A DNA stretch of 64,000 nucleotides from Panacagrimonas perspica. GTDB taxonomy: Bacteria; Pseudomonadota; Gammaproteobacteria; Nevskiales; Nevskiaceae. Within the stretch, counting starts at the first letter, position 1. Each line of letters begins with the position of its first letter. The translations under genes and the position numbers were made by a program. The stretch spans positions 2,111,534 to 2,175,533 of the forward strand of contig NZ_SOBT01000008.1 of NCBI RefSeq assembly GCF_004364935.1, written 5' to 3'. Under the pieces are notes generated by a model. The model had not been told where the DNA came from. It searched no databases and saw nothing but the letters and a program-made list of their open reading frames with translations. Positions 8,091-16,987 of the stretch are shown one piece after another.

Positions 8091-9946
8091 AAGTTGTACT
8101 TGACGGTGAAGGTCACGTAGTCGCGGTCGGACACCGGGTTCTGCTTGACGATGCTGCCGCGGATGCCCTTGTGCGGATTGCCGAAGAAGAAGTTGTAGCC
8201 CAGCGAGAACTCCAGGTTCTGCAGGTACTGCAGGCCGCCGGTCAGCGTCAGCCGCCGGTCGCCTTCACCGAACAGGGGACCGAAGTCGCCGTTGGTCGAC
8301 GGGTTGCCGTTCACGGCATGCGCCCAGGCCACGGAGTTCTTCAGATCCCAGCCCGCCATGATGTTGCGGCCGGTCAGCAGTGCGAGCGACTGGTAGCCCC
8401 AGGCCTTGCGATCGTTGAAGAGCTGGTCGCCGCCGCGGACCGGCGTGACGCCATTCTGCTGCGACATGCGCTCGACTTCGCCGACGTAGAGGTACTTCAC
8501 CTCGTTGACGAACGCGAGTTCGTCGTACCAGAGGAAGCGCGGGTTGGAGACGTACAGCGCGGAGAGCTGGCCCGAGTAGACCTTGGCCGGAACGAAGATC
8601 GGGCTGAGCACGCCGGAGATGATCGACTGCACCGACACGTCGATGCCGTCGCGATAGATGAATTCGCCACCGATGTTGAACGGCTCGAGCACCGTCGAGA
8701 AGCTGCCGGCGATCATCTCGATGTCGTCGAAGTACTTCACGTTGTACGTCACCGGCACGTACTGGTTGATCACCGAGGTGGTGATCGGCAGGCCGGCCAC
8801 GCTGCCGATGTAGGCGAAGCCGGTGTTGAGCTGCACCGTCGGGTTGTGGCTGTGATAGCGCAGGTAGTACGCGCCGACGCTGGTCACCGAGGTCACCTGG
8901 TAGCGCAGGCCGCCGCCGAACTGGCCGTCGTCGTCGGGCCGGATGTCGGCCTCGCGCTGCACGTTGATCGTGGCCGGTGCGTTGAGCAATGGCGTACCGA
9001 TGCCGCCGAGATTGCACAGCGGCGACAGCGGGCCGAGCAGGCCCGGGCAGCCGTCGAGCGCGGCCGGGTTGATCGAGCCGTAGGCGAACGTGGCGCCGGG
9101 TCCGACGAGATCGGCGGGCGAGAACAGGTCGCCGACCGGGAAGACTTCCGTCGGCTTCCAGTCGAGCTGGTAGAAGCCGAAGAAGCTCAGATCCAGACCC
9201 ACCGAGAGATTCACCGCCGCCTGGTAGACCGGGAGCAGGATGTCCTTGATCTCGGCGCCGGGGACGAAGGCCTTGGTCGCATCGTTGGGCGCCATTGCGC
9301 CGGAGACACCGGGAAAGAACAGGCTCTCGCCGTAGGCGACCAGCTGCTTGCCGAAACGCATGCTGAGCACGGAGTCCTCGAGCAGCGCGAAGTCCGCGTA
9401 CGCGTAGGCCTCGAGCATGCGCGAGCGCTTGCCGTCGTAATACTCGGTGCCCTTGGTGAACGCGTCGTGGTCGCCCAGCTTGTTGACCGTGTCGGGCGAG
9501 TTGTTGTCGTTCTTCTTGTCGTAGACCGCATCGTAGAACGCGCTGCCGCTGAACACGGCGCCGAACTCGTTCCAGCGGAACTTCAGCTCGCCCAGCGCGC
9601 TGCCGCGGTTGTTGATCAGGCTGCCGCGGCGGAAATTGCGGTTGCCGTCGTCGGAATTGATCGTCGTCGGCAGGCCCGGATGCGTGAACCCGGCGATCTG
9701 TCCCGGCGGCAGCACGACCGGCTGCAAGGGATCGATCGGGCCGTCGATCAGCGCACCGTGCGGATTGCGCGTGCGCATGGCCAGCGCATACGACGCGGTC
9801 AGCTTGTATTCCATCTCGGCGCCGCCGCCGAACTCGTAGGTGCCGGCCTGCAATCCGGTGCTGAGCGCGCCGAGCAACACCGCGGCCGCCAAGGGCATCG
9901 CGATTCGCGCACGCAGGGATCCGTCGGCCAGGCCATCGAGTTTCAT
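8087..9946 (-). CDS. DUF1302 family outer-membrane protein
   Basis: 619 residues. The N-terminal signal peptide has a hydrophobic core MPLAAAVLLGALSTGLQA with cleavage after LQA. The rest is beta-rich with many aromatic alternating strands and ends in FTVKYNL, a typical barrel-closing C-terminus. Length and the motif-poor Asn/Gly-rich composition match DUF1302, a family of outer-membrane proteins frequent in degraders of hydrophobic compounds and thought to act in substrate passage. It is followed with a 4-base overlap by the flavin reductase-MarR gene, suggesting joint uptake and oxidation of one compound class. The function is inferred. Confidence 0.85.
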   Translation of the reverse strand: MKLDGLADGSLRARIAMPLAAAVLLGALSTGLQAGTYEFGGGAEMEYKLTASYALAMRTRNPHGALIDGPIDPLQPVVLPPGQIAGFTHPGLPTTINSDDGNRNFRRGSLINNRGSALGELKFRWNEFGAVFSGSAFYDAVYDKKNDNNSPDTVNKLGDHDAFTKGTEYYDGKRSRMLEAYAYADFALLEDSVLSMRFGKQLVAYGESLFFPGVSGAMAPNDATKAFVPGAEIKDILLPVYQAAVNLSVGLDLSFFGFYQLDWKPTEVFPVGDLFSPADLVGPGATFAYGSINPAALDGCPGLLGPLSPLCNLGGIGTPLLNAPATINVQREADIRPDDDGQFGGGLRYQVTSVTSVGAYYLRYHSHNPTVQLNTGFAYIGSVAGLPITTSVINQYVPVTYNVKYFDDIEMIAGSFSTVLEPFNIGGEFIYRDGIDVSVQSIISGVLSPIFVPAKVYSGQLSALYVSNPRFLWYDELAFVNEVKYLYVGEVERMSQQNGVTPVRGGDQLFNDRKAWGYQSLALLTGRNIMAGWDLKNSVAWAHAVNGNPSTNGDFGPLFGEGDRRLTLTGGLQYLQNLEFSLGYNFFFGNPHKGIRGSIVKQNPVSDRDYVTFTVKYNL

Positions 9947-10408
9947 CTCAGCTCCTCCTGCTGCGGCCGCTGGAGCGGCCTTGTCGTTTCAAACATCGTC
10001 GACCTGCATCCATCGCGTGCCGCCCCTGATACGGGCGACGTTGGTGCGGATACTGATGAAGCTACGTTAGGCGCTGCCCTCCAGGCGAGCCTCACCCGAA
10101 GTGAGTAGCGGAGAATCGCTCATCGGAGCGGACGAAGCGCCAGCGCGCGCAATGGCCTGCAATGACGATCGAGGCCGCGGGAGGCAAGGTGCACGCGACG
10201 GCGGTGCGCCCAGATCGTCACTCGGTTTCAATTCCGAAGACCGGATCGGTGAAGGAAATCTCCAACGCGAAGGCGCAAAGGGCGCAAAGCGGGAACCATT
10301 TCGCTGCCTAAGTTCTTTGCGCCCTTTGCGTCTTCGCGGTGAAAGCTTTTCAAACTGATGCACTACCCCGTTCCGACACGCAACCTCGCCGCGCATGCAG
10401 GAGTCCAC
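9947..10408. other. Divergent intergenic region without a gene
   Basis: 462 bp between the DUF1302 gene (-) and the acyltransferase gene (+). No open frame here looks like a real protein. It must hold both promoters, but I cannot point to convincing -35/-10 boxes. The only clear structure is the 24-bp-arm inverted repeat at 10266-10338. Confidence 0.5.
10266..10338. repeat. Inverted repeat with 24-bp arms
   Basis: The left arm at 10266-10289 (begins CGCGAAGGCGCAAAG) and the right arm at 10315-10338 match as reverse complements at 23 of 24 positions, around a 25-bp loop. It resembles dispersed palindromic repeats common in proteobacterial chromosomes. It lies about 70 bp upstream of the acyltransferase start and would form a strong hairpin in its leader RNA. 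Confidence 0.75.
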
Positions 10409-11836
10409 ATGAATCGTCTCGGTCCGATCGACGCTGCTTTCATCACGCTGGAGACGCCGCGCACACCGATGAACATCGGAGCACTGCTCACGTTCCGGCT
10501 GCCCGACAAGGCGCCGCGTGACTACCTGCGCCAGCTGTTCCAGGCGCTGCGAGAACAGGCCGTCATCACGCCACCGTTCAACTACAAGCTGGTGCAGAAG
10601 CGGTTCGCACGCGTGGCGCCCGCGTGGGAGACGGTGGCGAATCTCGACATCGATTACCACCTGCGGCATTCGTCGCTGCCGTGGCCCGGCGGAGAGCGCG
10701 AACTCGGCGTGCTGGTCGCGCGCCTTCATTCGAACGCGATCGATCTCGCCCGCCCGCCCTGGGAGATGCACCTGATCGAGGGGCTCGAACGTCGACGCTT
10801 CGCGATCTACTTCAAGGCGCACCACGCGGCCTGGGACGGCATCGGCGCGCTGGGAATGGTGAAGACCTGGCTGTCGCCGAGTCCGTCGATGCGCAACGCG
10901 ATTGCGCCGTGGGCGCTGCCGCCGGGCGTCGAAGGACGCGGCAAGGAAGTCGCGCAGATGGGCAACGTGCTGCGTCGTACGCTCGAACTCGCCGGTGATC
11001 AGTTGCGCTCGGCCGGAGAACTGGCGCGCACGCTGCGCAAGATGACCAATCGCGCGGAGAATCCCGAAGGCGGCGCGTATTCCGCGCTGGAGACGCCGCG
11101 CACGCCATTCAACGTGCCGATCACCCCGCAGCGCCGCCTCGCCACGCAGCTCTACGAGCTGTCGCGTTTCAAGGCCATCGGCGACGCCACCGGCGCCCCC
11201 ATCAACGACATCTGCCTGGTGATCTGCGCCGCCGCCGCACGGCGCTACCTGCGCGAGCTGAACGCGCTGCCGGACAAGCCGCTGATCGCCTCGATGCCGG
11301 TGGGCCTGGCTCGCGCCGATGGCAAGGCAGGCAACGCCGTGGCCGGACTGGTCTGCCCGTTGCCGACGATGCACGACGATCTGCTGCGCGGCCTGGGCGA
11401 CGTGGGCGCGGTGACGCGACGGGGCAAGGAGCAGCTGCGCGCCATGTCGCCGTCGGCGCTGCAGCAGTTCACGCTGCTCGGCATGTCGCCGCTGATCCTC
11501 GGCCAGATGACCGGCCTGGCGGCCAAGGCGCCGCCGATCTTCAATTTCGTCGTGTCCAACGTGGTCGCGTCGAAGCAGCGGCTGTACCTCAACGGCGCCG
11601 AGCTCGAGGCGATGTATCCGATCTCCGTGCTGTTCGACGGCTACGCGCTCAACGTCACCGTCGTGGGCTACGCGGATCGCCTGAGCATCGGCTTCACCGG
11701 GTGCCGGGACGCCCTGCCCAGCCTGCAGCGGCTGGCGGTGTACACGGGGGATGCGCTGGTGGCGCTGGAGCAGAGCGTCGGCATCAAGACGGCGGTGCGT
11801 CGGCGCGCGGCTCAGGGACACCGCAAAGGGGCCTGA
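10409..11836 (+). CDS. Wax ester synthase/diacylglycerol acyltransferase (WS/DGAT family)
   Basis: 475 residues from the ATG at 10409, chosen because GCAGGAG lies eight bases upstream; a longer frame from 10358 has no such signal. The N-terminal condensation-like domain contains the catalytic HHxxxDG motif as HHAAWDG. The C-terminal half has the PLW-like and NxFN-type features (for example FNFVVSNV and NGAELEAMYPISVLFDGYALN) of bacterial WS/DGATs. These enzymes join acyl-CoA to fatty alcohols or diacylglycerol, making neutral storage lipid at the membrane. It stands as a single gene ending in a terminator. Whether this strain makes wax esters or triacylglycerol cannot be told from sequence. 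Confidence 0.9.
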   Translation: MNRLGPIDAAFITLETPRTPMNIGALLTFRLPDKAPRDYLRQLFQALREQAVITPPFNYKLVQKRFARVAPAWETVANLDIDYHLRHSSLPWPGGERELGVLVARLHSNAIDLARPPWEMHLIEGLERRRFAIYFKAHHAAWDGIGALGMVKTWLSPSPSMRNAIAPWALPPGVEGRGKEVAQMGNVLRRTLELAGDQLRSAGELARTLRKMTNRAENPEGGAYSALETPRTPFNVPITPQRRLATQLYELSRFKAIGDATGAPINDICLVICAAAARRYLRELNALPDKPLIASMPVGLARADGKAGNAVAGLVCPLPTMHDDLLRGLGDVGAVTRRGKEQLRAMSPSALQQFTLLGMSPLILGQMTGLAAKAPPIFNFVVSNVVASKQRLYLNGAELEAMYPISVLFDGYALNVTVVGYADRLSIGFTGCRDALPSLQRLAVYTGDALVALEQSVGIKTAVRRRAAQGHRKGA

Positions 11837-11901
11837 GCCGGGGCGGCGTTCCGCCCGTCACCGGCGCCGGCCACGACGGCCACCACCGGATCGCAGGCAA
11901 G

Positions 11902-11928
11902 AAAAAGGGGCTCCGGAGAGCCCCTTTT
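11902..11928. terminator. Bidirectional terminator
   Basis: A hairpin of GGGGCTC/GAGCCCC, preceded by AAAAA and followed by TTTT, lies between the convergent acyltransferase and BIG2 lipoprotein genes, so it works on both strands. Confidence 0.85.
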
Positions 11929-11953
11929 CCATTACAGCTTTAGCGCTTCCTGC

Positions 11954-14842
11954 TTACTGATCGCCTACCGTCGGCTCGACGGCGGCGGCGCAAGACTCGT
12001 ACACCAGGAAGTTGCTCAGAGCCGTGGCCAGGCCCGCATTGAACGTCACGCGGATACCGTCGTACGGCTGCGTGGCGCGGATGCCGGCGAGCACCAGCTC
12101 GTTCTCGTCGACCAGTCCCAGGCCGAGCAGACCCAGCCGCAGCGGGCTCTGGGGGCCGCTTGTGACGGTTTCCACCACGACCGGACCCGCCGGCGTACGG
12201 CGCAGCGTGCTCACCTGGATGCTGTCGAGCAGTTCCGCCTGCAGCAACGGATTCAGCGGTCGGCCGATCACGAAGCCGGTGAACTGGCCACCCGCCGGAG
12301 GCTGGATCGTCGTACCCACCGGGCCGAGCACCGACAGCGAAGCGCCGGACGGGATGATCGGAGAGAGCAGAGCCACCGGGACGCTGACCGTGGCGCCCGA
12401 GAGCAGCTGCCCGTCGATCGCGTTGGTCGGGTTGGCCACGTTGCAGAACAGGCAGATACCGAACGGGGCCCCGCTGGCAGTGGAACCAGGAACCGTCAGG
12501 GGAGTCGGCGACACCAGGAACGGCGTGGTGCAGACCCCGCTGATGACCGTCACGTTGGACACCGCGCTACGCGCCCCGGTCGCCGTCACCGTCGACTTCA
12601 GCGTGGCGGTGACGGTAGCCAGACCCGGCGCAACCGCCGTGACCAGACCATTCGCATCGACCGTGGCTGCCGAGACGTTGTTGCTCGTCCAGTTCAGGTC
12701 CGCATCCGCGATCTCGACTTCGGTGCCGTTGGACAGCGTGCCGTAGGCGACCAGGTTGCGTGCCTGGCCCGCAACGATCGTCGGGGCGATGGGCTCGATC
12801 CTGGACAGGGCCACCAGCGCCGGCTGCACCGCAGGGGTGACCGTGCCGCAAGCCTGGAACACCTGCACATCGGACAGGACCTGGGCCACGCCGGAGACCG
12901 ACGTGATCATGATGCCGTCGTACGGCAGGCTGGTCCGGATCGAGACGAGGTAATTCTCGCTGGGGACGCCACCCGGCAGGATCAGCTGGCCGAGCGCTTC
13001 CACGCGCAGCGGAATGAGGTCACCCGACGTTTCACGGACGGCGCCATTGAACAGCGTGGCGACCTGGACGCGCTGTGCAACCGAGGCCCCCAGGACGCCC
13101 ACCGGCGCACCGATCAGGAAGCCCGCGTTATTGCCGCCCGCGAAGTCCGGCGTGTTGGCACCGTTGGTGACCAGGGCGGAAATCGTGGCCTGGTTGGACA
13201 CCCCGACCGGCGCGAACAGCGTTCCGAACGTCGTGTCGGACGCGTCGATGATGCCCGCGCTGTTGAGCACCGAGCAGCCCAGGCACAGGCCGCTGGCCAG
13301 CGGGGTTACCTGCACGCCGTTGGTGGCGAGCAAGGGCGTGGTGCACTGCGAATTGGTCACCGTAAGCGTTGCCGTCGCCGTGCCGGGGGTGATGGCCGTC
13401 GTCGTGGCAGTGATGACCGTCTGGCCTTCGGACACACCGGTGGCGATGCCATCGGCATCGATGGTGGCGACGGCGGGCGTTCCGCTGGTCCAGGTCACCG
13501 TGCTGTCGTCGATATCGCGGACGACGTTATCGGAGAAGCGACCCTGGAGATGGAACTCGATCGAACGGCCCGGGTTCACGCTGGCCAGCGGCGGATTGAT
13601 ACCGACGATGGCCTGCAGGACCGCGTTGGTGACGGTGACGCCCGTGGTGCCGGTGATCGAAGGATCGCTGACGGCGGTGGCCAGGATCGTGCCCGTACCC
13701 ACGACTGCAGCCGTGACTTGAGTGACGGGGGCCGGGTTCGGGTCGAACGTGACGATGCCCGGAACCGACGAGGACTGCAGCGACCAGGTGACGGACACCT
13801 GCTGGAGGCGGCCGTCGGTGAACACACCGTTGGCCGTCAGCGGAGCCGTTGCACCCAGCGCCAGCGAAGGATTGGCCGGCGTGATGGAGATGCGGTCGAG
13901 CACGGCGGGCGTCACGACGAAAGCGGCCGTATCGGTTGCCGTGTCCACTGCGGCGGTGACCACGGCGTTTCCGACGCGAAGGCCGGTGGCGATGCCGAGG
14001 GTCGAATCGATGTTGGCGACCTGCGCGGGGTTGGTGTCGCCCACCGCGTTGGCGATCGACCATACGACGCCGCTCAGGCTGCCGTCAGTCGTGTTGCCGG
14101 TGCTGTTGGTGGTCGGACCGGTCTTGATGGTGCCCGTGGCGCTGTACTGGAACGGGCGACCCGCCGGCGAGGTGCCGGTATCGGGGACGATCGTGATGCT
14201 GACGACGCGTGCGCGAACCGCGACCGTTGCGGTGGCCGTCAGGCCGCCGTCGGCAGTGGCGGTGATGGTCGCCGTCCCCACCGAAACGCCCGTGGCGCTC
14301 GTCGTGGTGGCGGGGCCTGCCGTGACCGTCACGAAGGTGGTGTTGCCCGAGCTCCAGGTGGCGCTCACCGGCTGCGTGCTGCCGTCGGAGAACGCACCGG
14401 TGGCCGTGAGCTGCGTGGAGCTGTCCACCGCAACCGTCGAGGTGGCAGGCGTGATCGTCAGCGACTGGAGCTGCGGGGCTCCGACCGTCAGCAAAGCGGT
14501 TCCTTCCACACCATCGGCAGACGCCGTGATGGTGACGGGACCTGCACTGATCGCCGTGACCAGACCGTCGGCGTCGATGGTCGCGCGGCTGGTGTCGCTG
14601 CTGCTCCATTCGACGTTTTCGATGGGGCGGGGATCCGAATCGGCGTCAGAGCCAGGGGGGACCGAGTACACACCCACCACCGTGAACTGCTGCGTCAGAC
14701 CCGCGGCAACCGTGGCCGTGGCTGGCGTGACGGTCAGGTTCTGCAGGACCGGCGTGAAGTCGGGGCTTTGAACACCGCCCTTACCGCAGCCTGTCGCGAT
14801 CAGCGCAAGCAGGCCAATCAGGATCGCTCTGAAAAAATGCAT
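11954..14842 (-). CDS. Large BIG2/Ig-like repeat lipoprotein (paralogue A)
   Basis: 962 residues from the ATG at 14842, which has GGGAG just upstream; the frame is open to 15082 but the added part is not protein-like. The lipoprotein signal ends in LIATGC (Cys19), then GKGGVQSPDF. There follow five or six bacterial Ig-like group 2 modules recognisable by repeats of 'LTITPATxTVAxGxxxQLTATGxFSDG...VTWSSxxxxVATVDxxGLVTA'. Two further modules each start with CTTP and contain a CxxC pair (GLCLGC, GICLFC) and a discoidin-like ending 'QPYDGIxVTFNxG'. A cell-surface or periplasmic stalk, perhaps adhesive, is likely. It is clearly homologous to the next gene. Confidence 0.85.
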   Translation of the reverse strand: MHFFRAILIGLLALIATGCGKGGVQSPDFTPVLQNLTVTPATATVAAGLTQQFTVVGVYSVPPGSDADSDPRPIENVEWSSSDTSRATIDADGLVTAISAGPVTITASADGVEGTALLTVGAPQLQSLTITPATSTVAVDSSTQLTATGAFSDGSTQPVSATWSSGNTTFVTVTAGPATTTSATGVSVGTATITATADGGLTATATVAVRARVVSITIVPDTGTSPAGRPFQYSATGTIKTGPTTNSTGNTTDGSLSGVVWSIANAVGDTNPAQVANIDSTLGIATGLRVGNAVVTAAVDTATDTAAFVVTPAVLDRISITPANPSLALGATAPLTANGVFTDGRLQQVSVTWSLQSSSVPGIVTFDPNPAPVTQVTAAVVGTGTILATAVSDPSITGTTGVTVTNAVLQAIVGINPPLASVNPGRSIEFHLQGRFSDNVVRDIDDSTVTWTSGTPAVATIDADGIATGVSEGQTVITATTTAITPGTATATLTVTNSQCTTPLLATNGVQVTPLASGLCLGCSVLNSAGIIDASDTTFGTLFAPVGVSNQATISALVTNGANTPDFAGGNNAGFLIGAPVGVLGASVAQRVQVATLFNGAVRETSGDLIPLRVEALGQLILPGGVPSENYLVSIRTSLPYDGIMITSVSGVAQVLSDVQVFQACGTVTPAVQPALVALSRIEPIAPTIVAGQARNLVAYGTLSNGTEVEIADADLNWTSNNVSAATVDANGLVTAVAPGLATVTATLKSTVTATGARSAVSNVTVISGVCTTPFLVSPTPLTVPGSTASGAPFGICLFCNVANPTNAIDGQLLSGATVSVPVALLSPIIPSGASLSVLGPVGTTIQPPAGGQFTGFVIGRPLNPLLQAELLDSIQVSTLRRTPAGPVVVETVTSGPQSPLRLGLLGLGLVDENELVLAGIRATQPYDGIRVTFNAGLATALSNFLVYESCAAAVEPTVGDQ

Positions 14843-15084
14843 CGCCCCTACTCCCATGCAATTTGAATTCTGAGACAGAAGTTCGCGAAACCGGCTTCGT
14901 TTCGCCCCTATCTGCGAATAATAAACATACTTGCGCGCCGAAAGCTGCACGTAGGGCCCGTTATTGCGTGGCGCCCGCGATTTCCCAGTGCCGAATTGCG
15001 AGGCAAGACCATCGCCAGATGTCCCGGCACCGGTAAATCGCGCATCGACTGACTCCGTGGGCGGCTTCCCGGCCCCATACAAAT

Positions 15085-15112
15085 GAGAAGGGCCCCTTGC
15101 GGGGCCCTTCTC
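15085..15112 (-). terminator. Intrinsic terminator after BIG2 paralogue B
   Basis: A GC-rich hairpin with 12-base arms (GAGAAGGGCCCC) and a four-base loop lies 20 bases past the stop of the minus-strand gene ending at 15134. It separates the two paralogous lipoprotein genes into independent transcripts. On the minus strand it is followed by only a short T-rich stretch (ATTTG). Confidence 0.75.
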
Positions 15113-15133
15113 GATTTCAGCGATCGCAGATCC

Positions 15134-16741
15134 TTATTCTGGCGGCGATCCGTTGACCGAATTTCCGCAGGCCTGGAACACGTTCACGGTCGGCAGAACC
15201 GACGCCACGCCCGTATTGAAGGTCACGGACACGCCATCGAACGGCTGCGTGGTGACGAAGCTCAGCAGCGCTGCGTCCTGGCCCCCGATCACGCCGAGCA
15301 GCGTGATGCCCAGCGGCGTCGTCTGGTTCGCGCCGGCGGCCTCGACAAGTGCGCCATTCGCACGCGTGCTGACGGAGAGCGTCGACAGCAGTTCGGCCGT
15401 CAGCAGGCCCGGCGGCTTGGCGACGATGAAGCCCGCACGCGACCCGGCCGCGATATCCGCAGCTGCCGGAGCGGAATCGACGTTCAGCGAAGCCGTACCC
15501 AGCAGCAGGCCGACCGGCGTGGAAATCGTCGCGAACGTGGTGGCGTCACCGTCGATCGAAGCGTCGCGGTTGGCGACCGCGCAGCCCACGCAGAGCCCGG
15601 TGATCGTCTCGCTGGCCACGGCTCCCTGTGCGAGCAGAAGCGGCGCAACGCACTGGGCATCGGTGACGGTCAGCGTGGTGTTCGCGGTGGTCTGGCCGCC
15701 GGCCGGGACGCTGCCCGGGTTCACCAGCGCAGCCGTGATCGTCGTCTGGGCGCCGCCCGGCGGAACACCGGTAGCGACACCGGTCGTCGGAACAATGGTC
15801 GCAACCCCGGTATCGGCGCTGGCCCAGGTGACCTGCCCAGCGGGGATGGCGCCTTCACGCGGCGCGGTGCCGCCGGTGTACTGCCCGATGGCGGTGAACG
15901 CCACCGTTGCGCCAGGCGCCACGACGGGATTGGCCGGCTCGACGCGCAGCAGCGAGGCGAGCACTTCATTACTGACGGTAAAGGTGGACGAATCGGTCGC
16001 CTCGACCGTGCCGCCATTGCCATTGTCCGACGAGATCGAGCCGGTGATGACGATGGTCTGGCCCTGGCTGCCGGGCTGCGGCGTGACCGGGGTGGTGTTG
16101 CTCGGACCTGCATCGAAGACGACGGTGCCGGCAGGCAATGCAGCGCCGCCAGCGCCCGTGGCGGTCCAGGTGGCCTGGATCGGGGTGGTCGTGCCGTCCG
16201 AGAACACGGCCGTGGCGGTGAAGGTGATGGTTTCGTTGACCGAGACCGCCGGCGGGTTCTCGGGGGTGACCTGAAGCTCGGTGACGATGGCGCTGCCGAT
16301 GCGGAAAGTCAGGGAATTGCTCTCGGCATCGTCTTCCGTCGCGGTCACGGTGACCGTTCCGATCGCGTCGCCGATGATGCGGCCGTTGGTGACGTGGGCA
16401 GCGCCGCCATTGGCGCCGACGATGCGGTAGGAAGCGTCGCGCGGGCCGCAATTAACAAGGAGGTCGCCATCGGGGCTGATGGCATCGGCGTCGTCTTCGT
16501 CGGTGCCCGGGGGGGTGTTGCACAGGCCGACGGCGGTGATCTCGTTGGCCTCGGAATCCAGGCCCAGAGCGAGGAAGTACTGGTTCGGGTCAGAGGTGCT
16601 GGCGTCGTCCGCTGCCGTCGTGCTCAGCGTCAGTGCGCGCAATTCGGTCGTGAAGTCCGGGCTTTGGACCCCTCCATCACCGCATCCCGTCAGCCCGGCG
16701 GCGCCTAGCACGAGCAGCGCCATCGTTCGCAGAATCTTCAT
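15134..16741 (-). CDS. BIG2/Ig-like lipoprotein (paralogue B)
   Basis: 535 residues. The lipoprotein signal peptide ends in GLTGC (Cys20) followed by GDGGVQSPDFTTELR, almost the same as paralogue A after its lipid anchor. Two or three Ig-like modules follow (for example VTPENPPAVSVNETITFTAT). One Cys-containing C-terminal module follows (CVAPLLLAQG, GLCVGC, IDGDATTFATISTPVG, QPFDGVSVTFNTG) that matches the duplicated modules of paralogue A. The two genes are in tandem, on the same strand, each with its own start signals, so they arose by duplication with repeat-number change. Likely an envelope-anchored surface protein; the ligand is unknown. Confidence 0.85.
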   Translation of the reverse strand: MKILRTMALLVLGAAGLTGCGDGGVQSPDFTTELRALTLSTTAADDASTSDPNQYFLALGLDSEANEITAVGLCNTPPGTDEDDADAISPDGDLLVNCGPRDASYRIVGANGGAAHVTNGRIIGDAIGTVTVTATEDDAESNSLTFRIGSAIVTELQVTPENPPAVSVNETITFTATAVFSDGTTTPIQATWTATGAGGAALPAGTVVFDAGPSNTTPVTPQPGSQGQTIVITGSISSDNGNGGTVEATDSSTFTVSNEVLASLLRVEPANPVVAPGATVAFTAIGQYTGGTAPREGAIPAGQVTWASADTGVATIVPTTGVATGVPPGGAQTTITAALVNPGSVPAGGQTTANTTLTVTDAQCVAPLLLAQGAVASETITGLCVGCAVANRDASIDGDATTFATISTPVGLLLGTASLNVDSAPAAADIAAGSRAGFIVAKPPGLLTAELLSTLSVSTRANGALVEAAGANQTTPLGITLLGVIGGQDAALLSFVTTQPFDGVSVTFNTGVASVLPTVNVFQACGNSVNGSPPE

Positions 16742-16987
16742 TTGCCTTCACTCTCCCTTGATCCCTGATCAACTATTCGGCATCGCCTTACGACGCATTC
16801 CATGTTTACGTCTAACTTCCCTCCAATCATAATCGAACCACTGAGCTTGTCGCCGAGAGGTTATCCTCACGCCTGCATGCTTCGGGAAGTCCGCTGAGCT
16901 TGGGGAGTTTTGTAAGTAGCGAGTCAGCGGCATCAGCGCAGTCGCGCCAATATTCGTCATCGCACGATCTAGGTTGGGGAGCTAAGA

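Noticed and set aside
8171-10108. Long plus-strand frame opposite the DUF1302 gene
   Set aside because: Composition is His/Arg/Glu/Val-rich noise; the DUF1302 reading has a signal peptide, barrel strands and a coupled neighbour.
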